A DNA stretch of 64,000 nucleotides from Rivularia sp034931125 (GTDB lineage Bacteria; Cyanobacteriota; Cyanobacteriia; Cyanobacteriales; Nostocaceae), in contig NZ_JAYGHM010000012.1 of NCBI RefSeq assembly GCF_034931125.1, forward strand, positions 62,001-126,000, written 5' to 3'. This document shows, in pieces, positions 7,836 through 16,272 of this stretch (position 1 is its first letter; each line of letters begins with the position of its first letter). Under the pieces are notes generated by a model. That model was not told where the DNA came from. It searched no databases and saw nothing but the letters and a program-made list of their open reading frames with translations. The position numbers and the translations under genes were made by a program.

Positions 7836-8609
7836 TTAAAGCGAGTTTCGGATGGGAATTTTTCGCTCATTTAAGTAATTCTTGATTTGCGCTACACTAA
7901 GCTGTCCGTAATGCAAAAGCGACGCTAACAATGCTGCTTCAGCTTGTCCCTCGGTAACTGCGGTATATATATGTTCGCAATTTCCCGCACCACCAGAGGC
8001 GATTACCGGAATATTTACAGAGTTGGCAATTGACTTAGTTAATTCAATGTCATAACCAGCTTGAGTACCATCAGCATCCATACTTGTTACTAACAGTTCT
8101 CCTGCACCTCGTTTTTCAAGTTCTTGCGCCCAATGAAGGGCATCTAAACCAGTATTTTCTCGTCCGCCGCGAATATAAACATCCCAACCAAAATTATCTG
8201 TATCTAACCTTCGCTTAGCGTCGATCGCCACAACTATACACTGATTACCAAAACGTTCGCTGGCTCGATTAATGAAATCTGGGTTTCGTACCGCAGTAGA
8301 ATTAATACTAACCTTATCTGCTCCAGCTCGTAACAGTTCTTTAACATTTTCTAAGGTTTGGATTCCACCACCTACGGTTAGCGGAATAAATACCTGTTCG
8401 GCAGTACGGTAAACCACGTCAAGAATGATGCCTCGGTCTTCATGAGTAGCTGTAATATCCAGAAACACGATCTCATCTGCACCAGCTTCATCGTAAACCT
8501 TTGCTAATTCTACTGGGTCGCCAGCGTCCTTGAGGTCTACAAAGTTAACTCCTTTGACAACTCGTCCCGCCTTGACATCTAAGCACGGTAAAATTCTCTT
8601 AGCTAGCAT
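7836..8609 (-). CDS. hisF: Imidazole glycerol phosphate synthase, cyclase subunit HisF
   Basis: 257 residues, the normal length. It is a TIM barrel made of two half-barrels. Both catalytic aspartates are present: D11 in LPCLDVKAGRVVKG and D130 in CIVVAIDAKRR. The phosphate-binding loops TVGGGIQTLENV and VIASGGAGN are intact. With HisH it converts PRFAR and glutamine-derived ammonia into imidazole glycerol phosphate and AICAR in histidine synthesis. hisH is not in this window; hisB is 45 kb away, so the pathway is dispersed as usual in cyanobacteria. Confidence 0.97.
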   Translation of the reverse strand: MLAKRILPCLDVKAGRVVKGVNFVDLKDAGDPVELAKVYDEAGADEIVFLDITATHEDRGIILDVVYRTAEQVFIPLTVGGGIQTLENVKELLRAGADKVSINSTAVRNPDFINRASERFGNQCIVVAIDAKRRLDTDNFGWDVYIRGGRENTGLDALHWAQELEKRGAGELLVTSMDADGTQAGYDIELTKSIANSVNIPVIASGGAGNCEHIYTAVTEGQAEAALLASLLHYGQLSVAQIKNYLNERKIPIRNSL

Positions 8610-8779
8610 GATTTATGAAAGCACTCCCATCGTATTTACCCGAAATATAAATTTTAGAACTGACTTGCTTACTCGACAAAAAAAATTTTGGCATCCGTGC
8701 TTTCTCGCATTTACTGCGGCGATAAATTCTGACTCATTGCTCCAATTGAAACAATCAAAAAACTATCTATAAGCGGATT

Positions 8780-9883
8780 ATGGCGATTATCTCCTCTAAA
8801 AAACAGCCCCAAGAACCAAACAAAGAACCGCGTCAGCGAAAGGAAGTTGTTAAAGAACCCAGCGATGAAAATCTTTTGCAACCCCAAGCGGCCGTAGATG
8901 AGACTGATAATAAAGAAGAGGGTATTCGTCCACAGCGGTTTGCCGATTATATTGGGCAAAAAGATTTAAAAGATGTACTTGAAATTGCAATCAAAGCAGC
9001 CAAATCCAGAGGTGAAGTACTAGATCACCTGCTGCTTTACGGTCCTCCGGGGCTAGGTAAAACTACAATGGCAATGATTTTAGCATCCGAAATGGGGGTA
9101 AATTACAAAATTACCAGCGCCCCTGCTTTGGAACGTCCCCGAGACATTATGGGACTGCTAATCAATCTTAAACCTGGAGACATTATCTTTATTGACGAAA
9201 TTCATCGCTTGTCCCGGATGACCGAAGAAATCTTATATCCGGCGATGGAAGATTATCGTTTGGATATTACTGTAGGTAGAGGTTCTAGCGCTCGTACTCG
9301 CAGCATTCCCCTAGCGAAATATACCTTAGTTGGAGCAACAACCCGCGTCGGAGCCTTGAGTTCTCCCCTGCGCGATCGCTTTGGTTTAATTCAAAAACTA
9401 AAATTTTATGAAGTTGAAGAACTCAGCCAAATTGTCCTGCGAACTGCTCAATTACTGAAGACTGATGTAACCAAAGATGGAGCCTTAGAAATCGCCCGTA
9501 GAGCGCGAGGAACGCCGCGTATTGCCAATAGATTACTCAAGCGCGTCCGCGATTATGCTGAGGTCAAAACAACTGGCAAGATCGACGAAAGCGTAGCAGC
9601 CGAAGCTCTGCAATTATTCCAGGTAGACCCCTGCGGCTTAGATTGGACCGATCGCACAATGTTAAGCACCATCGTCGAACAATTCAATGGTGGTCCTGTG
9701 GGATTAGACACAATTGCCGCTGCGACAGGTGAAGACACCCAAACTATTGAAGAAGTATACGAACCATATTTAATGCAAATTGGTTACTTACAGCGGACTC
9801 ATCGTGGTAGGGTAGCAACACCTGCGGCTTACAAGCATTTAGGTTTTAAGCCACCAAACGAACAATTATCTTTGCTTTCCTAA
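8780..9883 (+). CDS. ruvB: Holliday junction branch-migration ATPase RuvB
   Basis: 367 residues, with an N-terminal hydrophilic extension of about 50 residues before the canonical start IRPQRFADYIGQ. The AAA+ motifs are intact: Walker A GPPGLGKT, Walker B IIFIDEIHRL, sensor GATTRVGALSSPLRDRFG with the arginine finger, and a C-terminal winged-helix domain ending in GRVATPAAYKHLG. It drives branch migration of Holliday junctions with RuvA. It is divergent from hisF with about 170 bases between. Heptamer repeats follow the stop directly. Confidence 0.97.
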   Translation: MAIISSKKQPQEPNKEPRQRKEVVKEPSDENLLQPQAAVDETDNKEEGIRPQRFADYIGQKDLKDVLEIAIKAAKSRGEVLDHLLLYGPPGLGKTTMAMILASEMGVNYKITSAPALERPRDIMGLLINLKPGDIIFIDEIHRLSRMTEEILYPAMEDYRLDITVGRGSSARTRSIPLAKYTLVGATTRVGALSSPLRDRFGLIQKLKFYEVEELSQIVLRTAQLLKTDVTKDGALEIARRARGTPRIANRLLKRVRDYAEVKTTGKIDESVAAEALQLFQVDPCGLDWTDRTMLSTIVEQFNGGPVGLDTIAAATGEDTQTIEEVYEPYLMQIGYLQRTHRGRVATPAAYKHLGFKPPNEQLSLLS

Positions 9884-9891
9884 CATAAAAA

Positions 9892-9980
9892 GAGTTAGGA
9901 GTTAGGAGTTAAAAGTTAGGAGTTAGGAGTTAAAAGTTAGGAGTTAGGAGTTAGGAGTTAAAAGTTAGGAGTTAAAAGTT
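9892..9980. repeat. STRR heptamer repeat (GAGTTAG / AAGTTAG)
   Basis: About a dozen tandem heptamers of the form GTTAGGA, with interspersed TTAAAAG variants. The array starts eight bases after the ruvB stop codon. Confidence 0.9.
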
Positions 9981-10114
9981 ATTAATCAGTGTCATCAGTG
10001 TCATCCATTTAATCCGTGTTCGGAGTTAAGTATTATTGATAAATTTTCCCTATCTACTTACATTTTTGTGGGATGGGCTTCGAGTCCGTCCTTTCTATAT
10101 CAATTGAAATTACT

Positions 10115-10924
10115 ATGACCAAACTAATTGCAATCTTATTAAGTTTACTTCTAATATTTAGCTGGGTTGAACCCGTTGCTGCTTTAACAACTCAGCCTCT
10201 TAACCTGACACAAGACCAATTAAACCAACAGGATGAGTTCGCAAATCAGGCTTTTGATGCTACCAACAAAGGTGATTTTGCTACCGCTGAAAAATATTGG
10301 ACGAAAATTATTGAAGCATTCCCCGATAATGCAGCAGCTTTAAGCAATCGGGGAAACTCTAGAGTTAGTCAAAATAAATTAGAGCAAGCATTAGCAGATT
10401 TTAATAAATCGGTAGAGCTTGCACCTAATGTCACAGATCCTTATTTAAATAGAGGAACCGCTTTAGAAGGTTTAGGAAGATGGGATGAAGCGATCGCAGA
10501 TTATAATCACGTTTTGGAATTAGACCCCAACGATGCAATGGCTTACAATAACCGGGGAAATGCCGAAGCTGGTTTAGGAAAATGGGATGAAGCGATCGCA
10601 GACTATCGTAAATCAACTGAAATTGCTCCAAATTTCGCTTTTGCTCGGGCTAATTACGTTCTTGCGCTTTATGAAACGGATCAAAAAGATCAAGCTATTC
10701 GGGAGATGAAAAATATTATCCGTAAATATCCTCAGTTTCCCGATGTACGGGCTGCACTTACGGCTGCACTTTGGGTAGCAGGAGAAAAAGGTGAAGCTGA
10801 AAGTAATTGGGTTGCAGCTTATGGATTAGACCGTCGTTATAAAGATATTGATTGGGTGAAAAACGTGCGACGCTGGCCCGATAGTATGGTAGCTGCTTTG
10901 GAAAAGTTTTTGAAGTTGCAGTGA
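10115..10924 (+). CDS. Secreted or membrane-anchored TPR protein
   Basis: 269 residues from the ATG at 10115, which places a signal peptide at the N-terminus (MTKLIAILLSLLLIFSW, then VEPVAALT). The frame is open 42 bases further upstream, but that would bury the signal. Four to five tetratricopeptide repeats follow from about residue 40, with the classic AALSNRGNSRVSQNKLEQAL, PYLNRGTALEGLGRWDEAI and AYNNRGNAEAGLGKWDEAI. Adjacent repeats are very alike at DNA level, suggesting recent internal duplication. TPRs bind proteins; close cyanobacterial relatives act in thylakoid or cell-envelope complex assembly, but no partner is evident here. Confidence 0.85.
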   Translation: MTKLIAILLSLLLIFSWVEPVAALTTQPLNLTQDQLNQQDEFANQAFDATNKGDFATAEKYWTKIIEAFPDNAAALSNRGNSRVSQNKLEQALADFNKSVELAPNVTDPYLNRGTALEGLGRWDEAIADYNHVLELDPNDAMAYNNRGNAEAGLGKWDEAIADYRKSTEIAPNFAFARANYVLALYETDQKDQAIREMKNIIRKYPQFPDVRAALTAALWVAGEKGEAESNWVAAYGLDRRYKDIDWVKNVRRWPDSMVAALEKFLKLQ

Positions 10925-10987
10925 TTTTACTTGTATTATATTTTTGAGACAACTACAACTTAAATCCTACTAAAAATTACATTTGTT

Positions 10988-11031
10988 ACGTATTTATTTA
11001 TGATGATTATGTATAAATAAAATAAATACGT
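10988..11031. promoter_or_regulatory. 12-bp perfect inverted repeat before the 11052 gene
   Basis: Arms ACGTATTTATTT (10988-10999) and AAATAAATACGT (11020-11031), with a 20-base loop. It lies 20 bases before the next start codon. It could be a regulator site or a weak terminator for the TPR gene. Confidence 0.35.
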
Positions 11032-11051
11032 AATTAAGGATAAAATTTTCT

Positions 11052-11732
11052 ATGAACTGGAAAAGTATCGGATTATTCACCAGTGGAATTGTAATGTCCA
11101 CTACAGTGTCTTCGATGTTCGCAGGAATTACAAATGCTCAATCAGTGCGATCGCTAAATCCAAATTTAGTACCAGTTCAAGGAAAAACAGTTCAAAATTT
11201 TGTTCCTAAAGGTTGGAAAATTCAGGATAAAGTGGAAGGAGATATCAATCGCGATGGGAAACCAGATACGGTATTAACCTTAATTGAAGCAGGAACAGAA
11301 TTTGAACGTAGCCGTGCAGTAGTAGTTTTAATCAAGCAGGCAAATGGAAATTTACAACGTCTAGCAGTTGCGAATAAATTATTACTATGCTCATCCTGTG
11401 CAGGTGTTCTCAGTAGTCCAGATGGAGCAGGCACAAATATTGAAATTAAATCGGGAGTTATTACAATATCTCAGTTAAGTGGTTCTCGATCGGCACGTAA
11501 TACTGTATACCGTTTTTGGATAGATAAATCTTCTCAGAGATTAGTATTAATTGGTAAAGATACTCTTGATTTTGATCGTGTGAATGGTGATTCAACTTTG
11601 ATTAGTCAGAACTATCTAACCGGACAACAAATAGTCGAAAAGTCTCGCGCTCAAAAAGTAGTTTCGACTAAAAAATCTACAATTCCTAGAAGCAAGCAGT
11701 TGATTGAAACTGTAAGTATCTATAATAATTAA
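11052..11732 (+). CDS. Secreted protein of unknown function
   Basis: 226 residues with a likely signal peptide (about residues 1-30, ending near ITNAQS), preceded by AAGGA at 11036-11040. The mature part contains GWKIQDKVEGDINRDGKPD, a short Asp-rich loop like those in VCBS/FG-GAP-type repeat proteins. A region with three cysteines (LLCSSCAG) follows around residues 117-124. The C-terminal 50 residues are basic and Ser/Thr-rich. I do not recognise the family. It is probably periplasmic or extracellular and is not clearly in an operon. Confidence 0.65.
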   Translation: MNWKSIGLFTSGIVMSTTVSSMFAGITNAQSVRSLNPNLVPVQGKTVQNFVPKGWKIQDKVEGDINRDGKPDTVLTLIEAGTEFERSRAVVVLIKQANGNLQRLAVANKLLLCSSCAGVLSSPDGAGTNIEIKSGVITISQLSGSRSARNTVYRFWIDKSSQRLVLIGKDTLDFDRVNGDSTLISQNYLTGQQIVEKSRAQKVVSTKKSTIPRSKQLIETVSIYNN

Positions 11733-11805
11733 TTTTATTTTTGAAGAGTTCGACGCGAAAAAACGACCTCTCAAAAACCTTAAAAGCGTTGACTAAATTG
11801 GGTTG

Positions 11806-11871
11806 AGAAGTCGGGCTTTGAAATGGGAGTATCTGTAACACCCTTACAAATTTTCTAAAAACCCGACTTCT
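11806..11871. repeat. Dispersed inverted repeat (AGAAGTCGGG)
   Basis: Arms AGAAGTCGGG (11806-11815) and CCCGACTTCT (11862-11871) flank a 46-base loop between convergent genes. It resembles the dispersed palindromic repeats of Nostocales and may terminate transcription from both sides. Confidence 0.45.
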
Positions 11872-11912
11872 GACAATTGAATTATTTTTATAGAACTCAG
11901 GTTTATTTAAAC

Positions 11913-13220
11913 TTAAACTTGCACCAAATTATCGGTAAGAATAGAAATCATATCCGAAGCCAAAATTTGCACTGTTTCTTTACTAATTGAAGGTTGAGAA
12001 AACATAAAATTCAACAACATTTTCCCGCGAAAAGTAGAAACAGCAGCAGCAAAAACACCTCCAAATGCTGATTGTGCTGTAACAAAGCTAATTTCTTCTA
12101 ATTCAAATTGACCGTAATTATGCGGTATATTAATCCGACCAATATTAGTTAAAGCAGCACTTACAGCCGATTGATAAGGACTTTTGAGAAAAGATGTCAT
12201 AATCGTTTTAAACATCAACATTTGTCTGAATGCACTGCCGCTTGCTAAACCTTTTTCTAATTTTTGTTTGATATCTCGTGCTAAATCCCAGAAATTATCG
12301 TTTATTTGGAAATTATGAAAAGAAAGAATAGCAGAAGCTATTGCACCTAGATCCTCGTTATTTAATTGTGGTTTTAAACGCAAGCGTAAACTCACAGATG
12401 AGCGAAAGCTGAAATAATTATTTTTTATTTGGGAAGTATTAGTTTTTTTAGCAACTGCAAACAACATTGCAGCACCCAAAGCAGCTTGTACTGTAGTTTT
12501 TTGTTGCCGACAAACGTCTAGCAAGCGTGTAGTTAATTCTGGATCTAGCTTTCTATGCACCATTCCGCAGCTACGAGATTCTAAAGGTATGTTTTTTTCA
12601 AAAATTAAAGTTATAGGTTGATAACGCAATAACTGTATTTTCAAGTTCAATAAATAAACAATATTACCTATTTGTCCTGTAAAACCCTGAATTGATTTTG
12701 GTATTAATTTGTCAATAGAAGGTAATTGAGTTAACCGATTAACATTAGTTTCTATTTTCCCTTCCGCAATATTTTGACAATTAGTTAATATTTCCGAGTG
12801 TAATTGGATGGATGATGAAGCATCTGCGATCGCGTGATGTATGGTTGTGAGCAGATAACAAGTATTTTCGTCTTCCTCAAAATTAATCAGCGTGACTCGT
12901 AGCAGATTGCGATCGCTATCGATTTTTTGATTTAATTCTTCGATAACAACTTCTTCCCACTGCTCTATTTGTTGCTTCTGCACAACTGATAATGGGATTT
13001 TCTCGGCTCCTGTTTCAAACCAAAAACTATTTGATTTTGCGACAATCCGAGAATTAAGTAAAGGATGACGACTTTGAGTAACATCAAGCGCTTGTCTGAG
13101 CAATTCTTCACCAACAATTCCTTTAATGCGGCTAATCGTCACAATATGAAACGAAGCCGCAAGATTATTTAAAATTTCCATTGCTTGCTCGTGGGCAGCA
13201 AGTTGTCTGTTTTTTAACAT
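11913..13220 (-). CDS. Stand-alone condensation-domain acyltransferase (PapA/WES-like)
   Basis: 435 residues from the ATG at 13220; an upstream TTG at 13238 sits inside a repeat and is unlikely. The catalytic motif TTIHHAIADASS (HHxxxD) lies at about residues 128-139, in the position typical of the CoA-dependent acyltransferase/condensation superfamily. The second-half motif of the DFGWG type is not clear. Such single-domain proteins join an acyl group to an alcohol or amine (PapA5, alcohol acetyltransferases). No NRPS or PKS gene is nearby, so the substrate is open. It is followed in the same direction by nothing close; the HAD gene lies upstream. Confidence 0.75.
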   Translation of the reverse strand: MLKNRQLAAHEQAMEILNNLAASFHIVTISRIKGIVGEELLRQALDVTQSRHPLLNSRIVAKSNSFWFETGAEKIPLSVVQKQQIEQWEEVVIEELNQKIDSDRNLLRVTLINFEEDENTCYLLTTIHHAIADASSSIQLHSEILTNCQNIAEGKIETNVNRLTQLPSIDKLIPKSIQGFTGQIGNIVYLLNLKIQLLRYQPITLIFEKNIPLESRSCGMVHRKLDPELTTRLLDVCRQQKTTVQAALGAAMLFAVAKKTNTSQIKNNYFSFRSSVSLRLRLKPQLNNEDLGAIASAILSFHNFQINDNFWDLARDIKQKLEKGLASGSAFRQMLMFKTIMTSFLKSPYQSAVSAALTNIGRINIPHNYGQFELEEISFVTAQSAFGGVFAAAVSTFRGKMLLNFMFSQPSISKETVQILASDMISILTDNLVQV

Positions 13221-13324
13221 GGGTAGATGGGGAGACAAGGTGATGGGGAAGAAAGAATTTTTAATTCCTAACTTTCAATTCAAAATCTAAAATCCAAAAT
13301 CTAAAATCTCCTAACTATTAACTG

Positions 13325-14122
13325 CTAAATTGACTCCTGAATTTTTTCTGGAGTTAATTCTTGGACGTTACTTAAAACTATTCTTGCTCCGGCTTTTTTA
13401 AGGGATTCAGCGTAATCATCTCGCTTTTGTGATGTTTTCTGAACGTGAGGAGGTAATACTCCTACACCAATCCAAGTACGATTTGGTTTATTACTCCTCG
13501 CTTTCTCTACAGTGTACATATCCGCAACCGTATCTCCCACGTAAATGACTGCTGGGAAATTATTCCCATTATCAATGTCATGTTCAAGTAATTCCAGTGT
13601 CGAAAATAGTCCTGTGGGGTCTGGTTTTCCTGGTGCATCTTCCATTGCAATTAATACGGGAGATTGTAAACCCAGACGTTGTTGCAAAACATAGGTCGCT
13701 GAAGCGCGAGTTGCACCGCTAAAAAATCCCCAGCGAATCCCAGCTTCGGTAAGTTGATTTAAGTAGCTCGGTTGTAATAATAATGGTTCGTCGCGAATGT
13801 ATCCCGTCAAATTATTCGGGTCAGCACCTCGATAACGGGATTGAAAAAAAGCCACAATCGATTCATAATCAATATTTATTTGCTCGCGAGATTGTTCTAG
13901 AGTTTCAAAGTAACGATAAATTAACTCTTGAGAACCTTCCCAATCATTATTCCACACACCTTCGGACTTAAGCAGGTCAATATCATCTGCTGTAGGACGA
14001 TATCCTTGTGCTGTAAAATGCTCTACAGTATCTGCTAGCGCTCGTCGATAGGAACCCGACACATCACGCACGACACCATCAATATCAAAAATAATAATCG
14101 CAGGAATAGAATGTTGATTCAT
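13325..14122 (-). CDS. HAD-superfamily hydrolase (TIGR01548-like)
   Basis: 265 residues from the ATG at 14122. HAD motif I is IIFDIDGVVRDVSGSYRRA, with both catalytic aspartates; motif II is FFSGATRAS; motif III lysine is in MEDAPGKPDPTG; motif IV is YVGDTVADM. The family is an uncharacterised subfamily IA group (phosphatase fold) common in cyanobacteria, sometimes linked with histidine biosynthesis in annotation. The length fits. It lies upstream of and in the same direction as the acyltransferase gene, with about 100 bases of repeat between them. Confidence 0.8.
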   Translation of the reverse strand: MNQHSIPAIIIFDIDGVVRDVSGSYRRALADTVEHFTAQGYRPTADDIDLLKSEGVWNNDWEGSQELIYRYFETLEQSREQINIDYESIVAFFQSRYRGADPNNLTGYIRDEPLLLQPSYLNQLTEAGIRWGFFSGATRASATYVLQQRLGLQSPVLIAMEDAPGKPDPTGLFSTLELLEHDIDNGNNFPAVIYVGDTVADMYTVEKARSNKPNRTWIGVGVLPPHVQKTSQKRDDYAESLKKAGARIVLSNVQELTPEKIQESI

Positions 14123-14176
14123 AGTTATCAATTATCAGTTATCAGTTATCAATTATCAGTTAACAATAATCAGCGA
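14123..14176. repeat. STRR heptamer repeat (TTATCAG / TTATCAA)
   Basis: Tandem heptamers TTATCAA and TTATCAG begin directly at the 5' end of the HAD gene, so that gene's promoter must lie within or beyond the repeat. Confidence 0.8.
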
Positions 14177-14307
14177 CCAGTTACCAGCTACGAAGGAATC
14201 AATATTTCTTCTCCATCCCCCCCATCTCCCAAATGCAATTGCTCAGGTGGTGAAGTAATAAGTTAAAATAGGCGATTGCTACTTGTTATTAATGGTTACT
14301 TAAATAT

Positions 14308-14685
14308 ATGGAAAATCCAATTCCAACACCAACACCAACAGCAACTCCAACACCAACTCTAACTTCAACTCCAACTCAAGAGGAGTTAGCCAAGTTTATT
14401 TTGAAGATTTTGTGGTTAGATGATAACGTCGCTCTAGCGGTCGATCAGGTGGTAGGTAAAGGTTTTAGCCCTTTGACAAAGTACTTTTTCTGGCCTCGGA
14501 CTGATGCGTGGGAAGAGTTGAAAAATGAGTTAGAGTCGAAACACTGGATTGATGAAGTGGAGCGAGTCGAGATACTTAACAAAGCAACAGAAGTTATTAA
14601 TTACTGGCAAGAAGAAGGTAGAAAACGTCCGATGTCAGAAGCTCAAGGTAAATTTCCTGAAGTTATTTTTACAGGTAGTAATTAA
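14308..14685 (+). CDS. psrp3: Ribosomal protein PSRP-3 / Ycf65
   Basis: 125 residues. From residue 27 it matches the PSRP-3/Ycf65 family (PF04839): FILKILWLDDNVALAVDQVV, then GKGFSPLTKYFFWPRTDAWE, then INYWQEEG and FPEVIFTGSN. This small-subunit protein is shared by cyanobacteria and plastids and is absent from most other bacteria. The first 26 residues are an unusual Pro-Thr run (PTPTPTATPTPTL) encoded by CCAACA-type repeats. The closest methionine start is at 14308, and I see no better start after the repeat. An intrinsic terminator follows about 100 bases later. Confidence 0.92.
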   Translation: MENPIPTPTPTATPTPTLTSTPTQEELAKFILKILWLDDNVALAVDQVVGKGFSPLTKYFFWPRTDAWEELKNELESKHWIDEVERVEILNKATEVINYWQEEGRKRPMSEAQGKFPEVIFTGSN

Positions 14686-14783
14686 GGAACTAGTAATCTG
14701 GATCTTGGTTAAAATTCGTACTTTAACCTTTGGTATCGTAATGAAAATATAAGACGACAGCAAGCTGTACCAAAGTAAAAATT

Positions 14784-14822
14784 AAAAAACCCGGTTTTTC
14801 GTTTGAAAAGACCGGGTTTTTC
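14784..14822 (+). terminator. Intrinsic terminator after PSRP-3
   Basis: AAAAACCCGG and CCGGGTTTTT arms form a strong stem with an A-run before and a T-run after, about 100 bases past the PSRP-3 stop. It is near-symmetric, so it could work in both directions. Confidence 0.8.
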
Positions 14823-15160
14823 AATAGCGTAAAGTAAGAAAAAATACTTAGCAAGCAAAAGTCTTAGAATAGTCTGAATTCAAGCGTTTCAATGACTAAT
14901 AGCCGTTTTTTACGTAGAATGGTTTTTTTTGAGTGCTATTACTGAAGCATAAAGTATAATATCGTTGCAATATGGTTAACAGATATTAGATAAATAAGTA
15001 ATTGTAATTTAGTATGAATTACTTTGTTTAAATCGTATCGAACAAGTACGCATTATTAGAAAACAACTATTTAAGTGTATAGCTTGCTCTGTAAAAATAT
15101 CATATAGAAGCACTGTACACAATTTTTTAGCAAAGATAGGTCAGCGGGGATAGGATAACC
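14823..15160 (+). promoter_or_regulatory. Gene-free region upstream of the partner-switch operon
   Basis: 338 AT-rich bases without a coding frame, presumably holding the promoter of the 15161 operon. I see no confident -35/-10 pair. A purine-rich ribosome-binding segment (GGGGATAGGA) lies at about 15146-15155. Confidence 0.35.
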
Positions 15161-15796
15161 GTGATTCAGATATTTGGAAACTTTTTAGAAAATTTATTCG
15201 CTAAGGATAACTTAGAAAAAGCTCAGATTTTCGGTGATTTTGTGGAAAGACCGCAACAAGATGAGCATTTAACTTTAGGATTTTCGCCGTCTCTTATTCC
15301 CATAAAGAAACGTTGGCGTAATAATGGTTTATCAGCAGATTACATTGCTAATTATTTAGCGACATTTTTTCCACCAAAAGCAGATGAACCCGGCAGCATA
15401 GAGAAGTTAGCGGAGATGAAAAGTGCTATTAGCTATATTGCTAATGAACTGTTAGAAAATTCGATGAAATATTCTGACACAACTGCCTTTTATCCGATTA
15501 CATTACATATTCAATTGGATAATAATAAAATTAGATTGTTTGTTGATAATAGTATTCTTGCTTCACAAATAGAAAATTTTCAGATTTTTATTAAAGAATT
15601 ACTTGAGTCTGACCCGGAGGAGCTTTTTATTCGTAAATTAGAAGAAAATGCTTTATCTGAAAATACTTCTAGTTCTGGGTTAGGTTTTTTGACAATGATT
15701 AATGATTATTCGGCCAAAATTGGATGGAAGTTTGATACTGTCGAGAAAAAATCGCCAGTGATGACTGTAACTACTATGGTTGAGTTAGCTGTTTAA
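15161..15796 (+). CDS. SiaB/slr1861-like anti-sigma-type ATPase (kinase) of a partner-switch system
   Basis: 211 residues from a GTG at 15161. The paralogous protein at 17891 starts with GTG at the same aligned place (MIQIFGNF versus MVQVFGDF). The ATP-binding N-box is ISYIANELLENSMKYSD, and the glycine loop SSGLGFLTMINDYSAK follows; the fold is GHKL/HATPase. In the Synechocystis icfG cluster and the Pseudomonas Sia system such proteins phosphorylate a STAS-type partner. The STAS gene follows 27 bases later and the phosphatase after that, so I infer that this is the kinase of the operon. Confidence 0.75.
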   Translation: MIQIFGNFLENLFAKDNLEKAQIFGDFVERPQQDEHLTLGFSPSLIPIKKRWRNNGLSADYIANYLATFFPPKADEPGSIEKLAEMKSAISYIANELLENSMKYSDTTAFYPITLHIQLDNNKIRLFVDNSILASQIENFQIFIKELLESDPEELFIRKLEENALSENTSSSGLGFLTMINDYSAKIGWKFDTVEKKSPVMTVTTMVELAV

Positions 15797-15823
15797 AGTG
15801 TTTAGAATATTTAATCTACTAAT

Positions 15824-16189
15824 ATGGAGATAAGGAGCTTACTAGAAATGCAAGTTAAGGGTGAAAATTATAACGTTTGGTACGATAAAAATAATGGTGC
15901 GGTTAGTTTTAATGGTGCATTAAGACTTACCGGAATGCAAGATTACGCACCAATTTTACAGCTACTAAATGAAATAGCTTCTACAGAACCGCCAAATATG
16001 GTAATTAATTTACAGGGCTTGGAATTTCTCAATAGTTCGGGAATTAGTATGCTGTCAAAATTTGTAATTGGGATGCGAAAAAAATCCATACAAATGAAAA
16101 TTATTGGTTCTACTAATGTTCCTTGGCAAGGCAAATCACTGAAAAATTTACAGAGATTGATGCCGGGATTAACTTTAGATTTACAATAA
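15824..16189 (+). CDS. STAS-like anti-sigma factor antagonist
   Basis: 121 residues from ATG 15824. An alternative ATG at 15848 has AAGGAG at 15832-15837 and may be the true start. The core motif is LEFLNSSGISMLSKF; the serine in SSG is the expected phosphorylation site of SpoIIAA/RsbV-type proteins. A closely similar domain forms the C-terminal third of the protein at 17891. In partner switching, the unphosphorylated form binds and frees a target. Its operon neighbours supply the kinase and phosphatase. Confidence 0.78.
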   Translation: MEIRSLLEMQVKGENYNVWYDKNNGAVSFNGALRLTGMQDYAPILQLLNEIASTEPPNMVINLQGLEFLNSSGISMLSKFVIGMRKKSIQMKIIGSTNVPWQGKSLKNLQRLMPGLTLDLQ

Positions 16190-16272
16190 TTATTTTTATA
16201 TAAATAGGAAGCGATTCTGCTTCCAATAATAATTACAAATTTTTTATTTTAAAATAGAAGGATAAATGTGAT

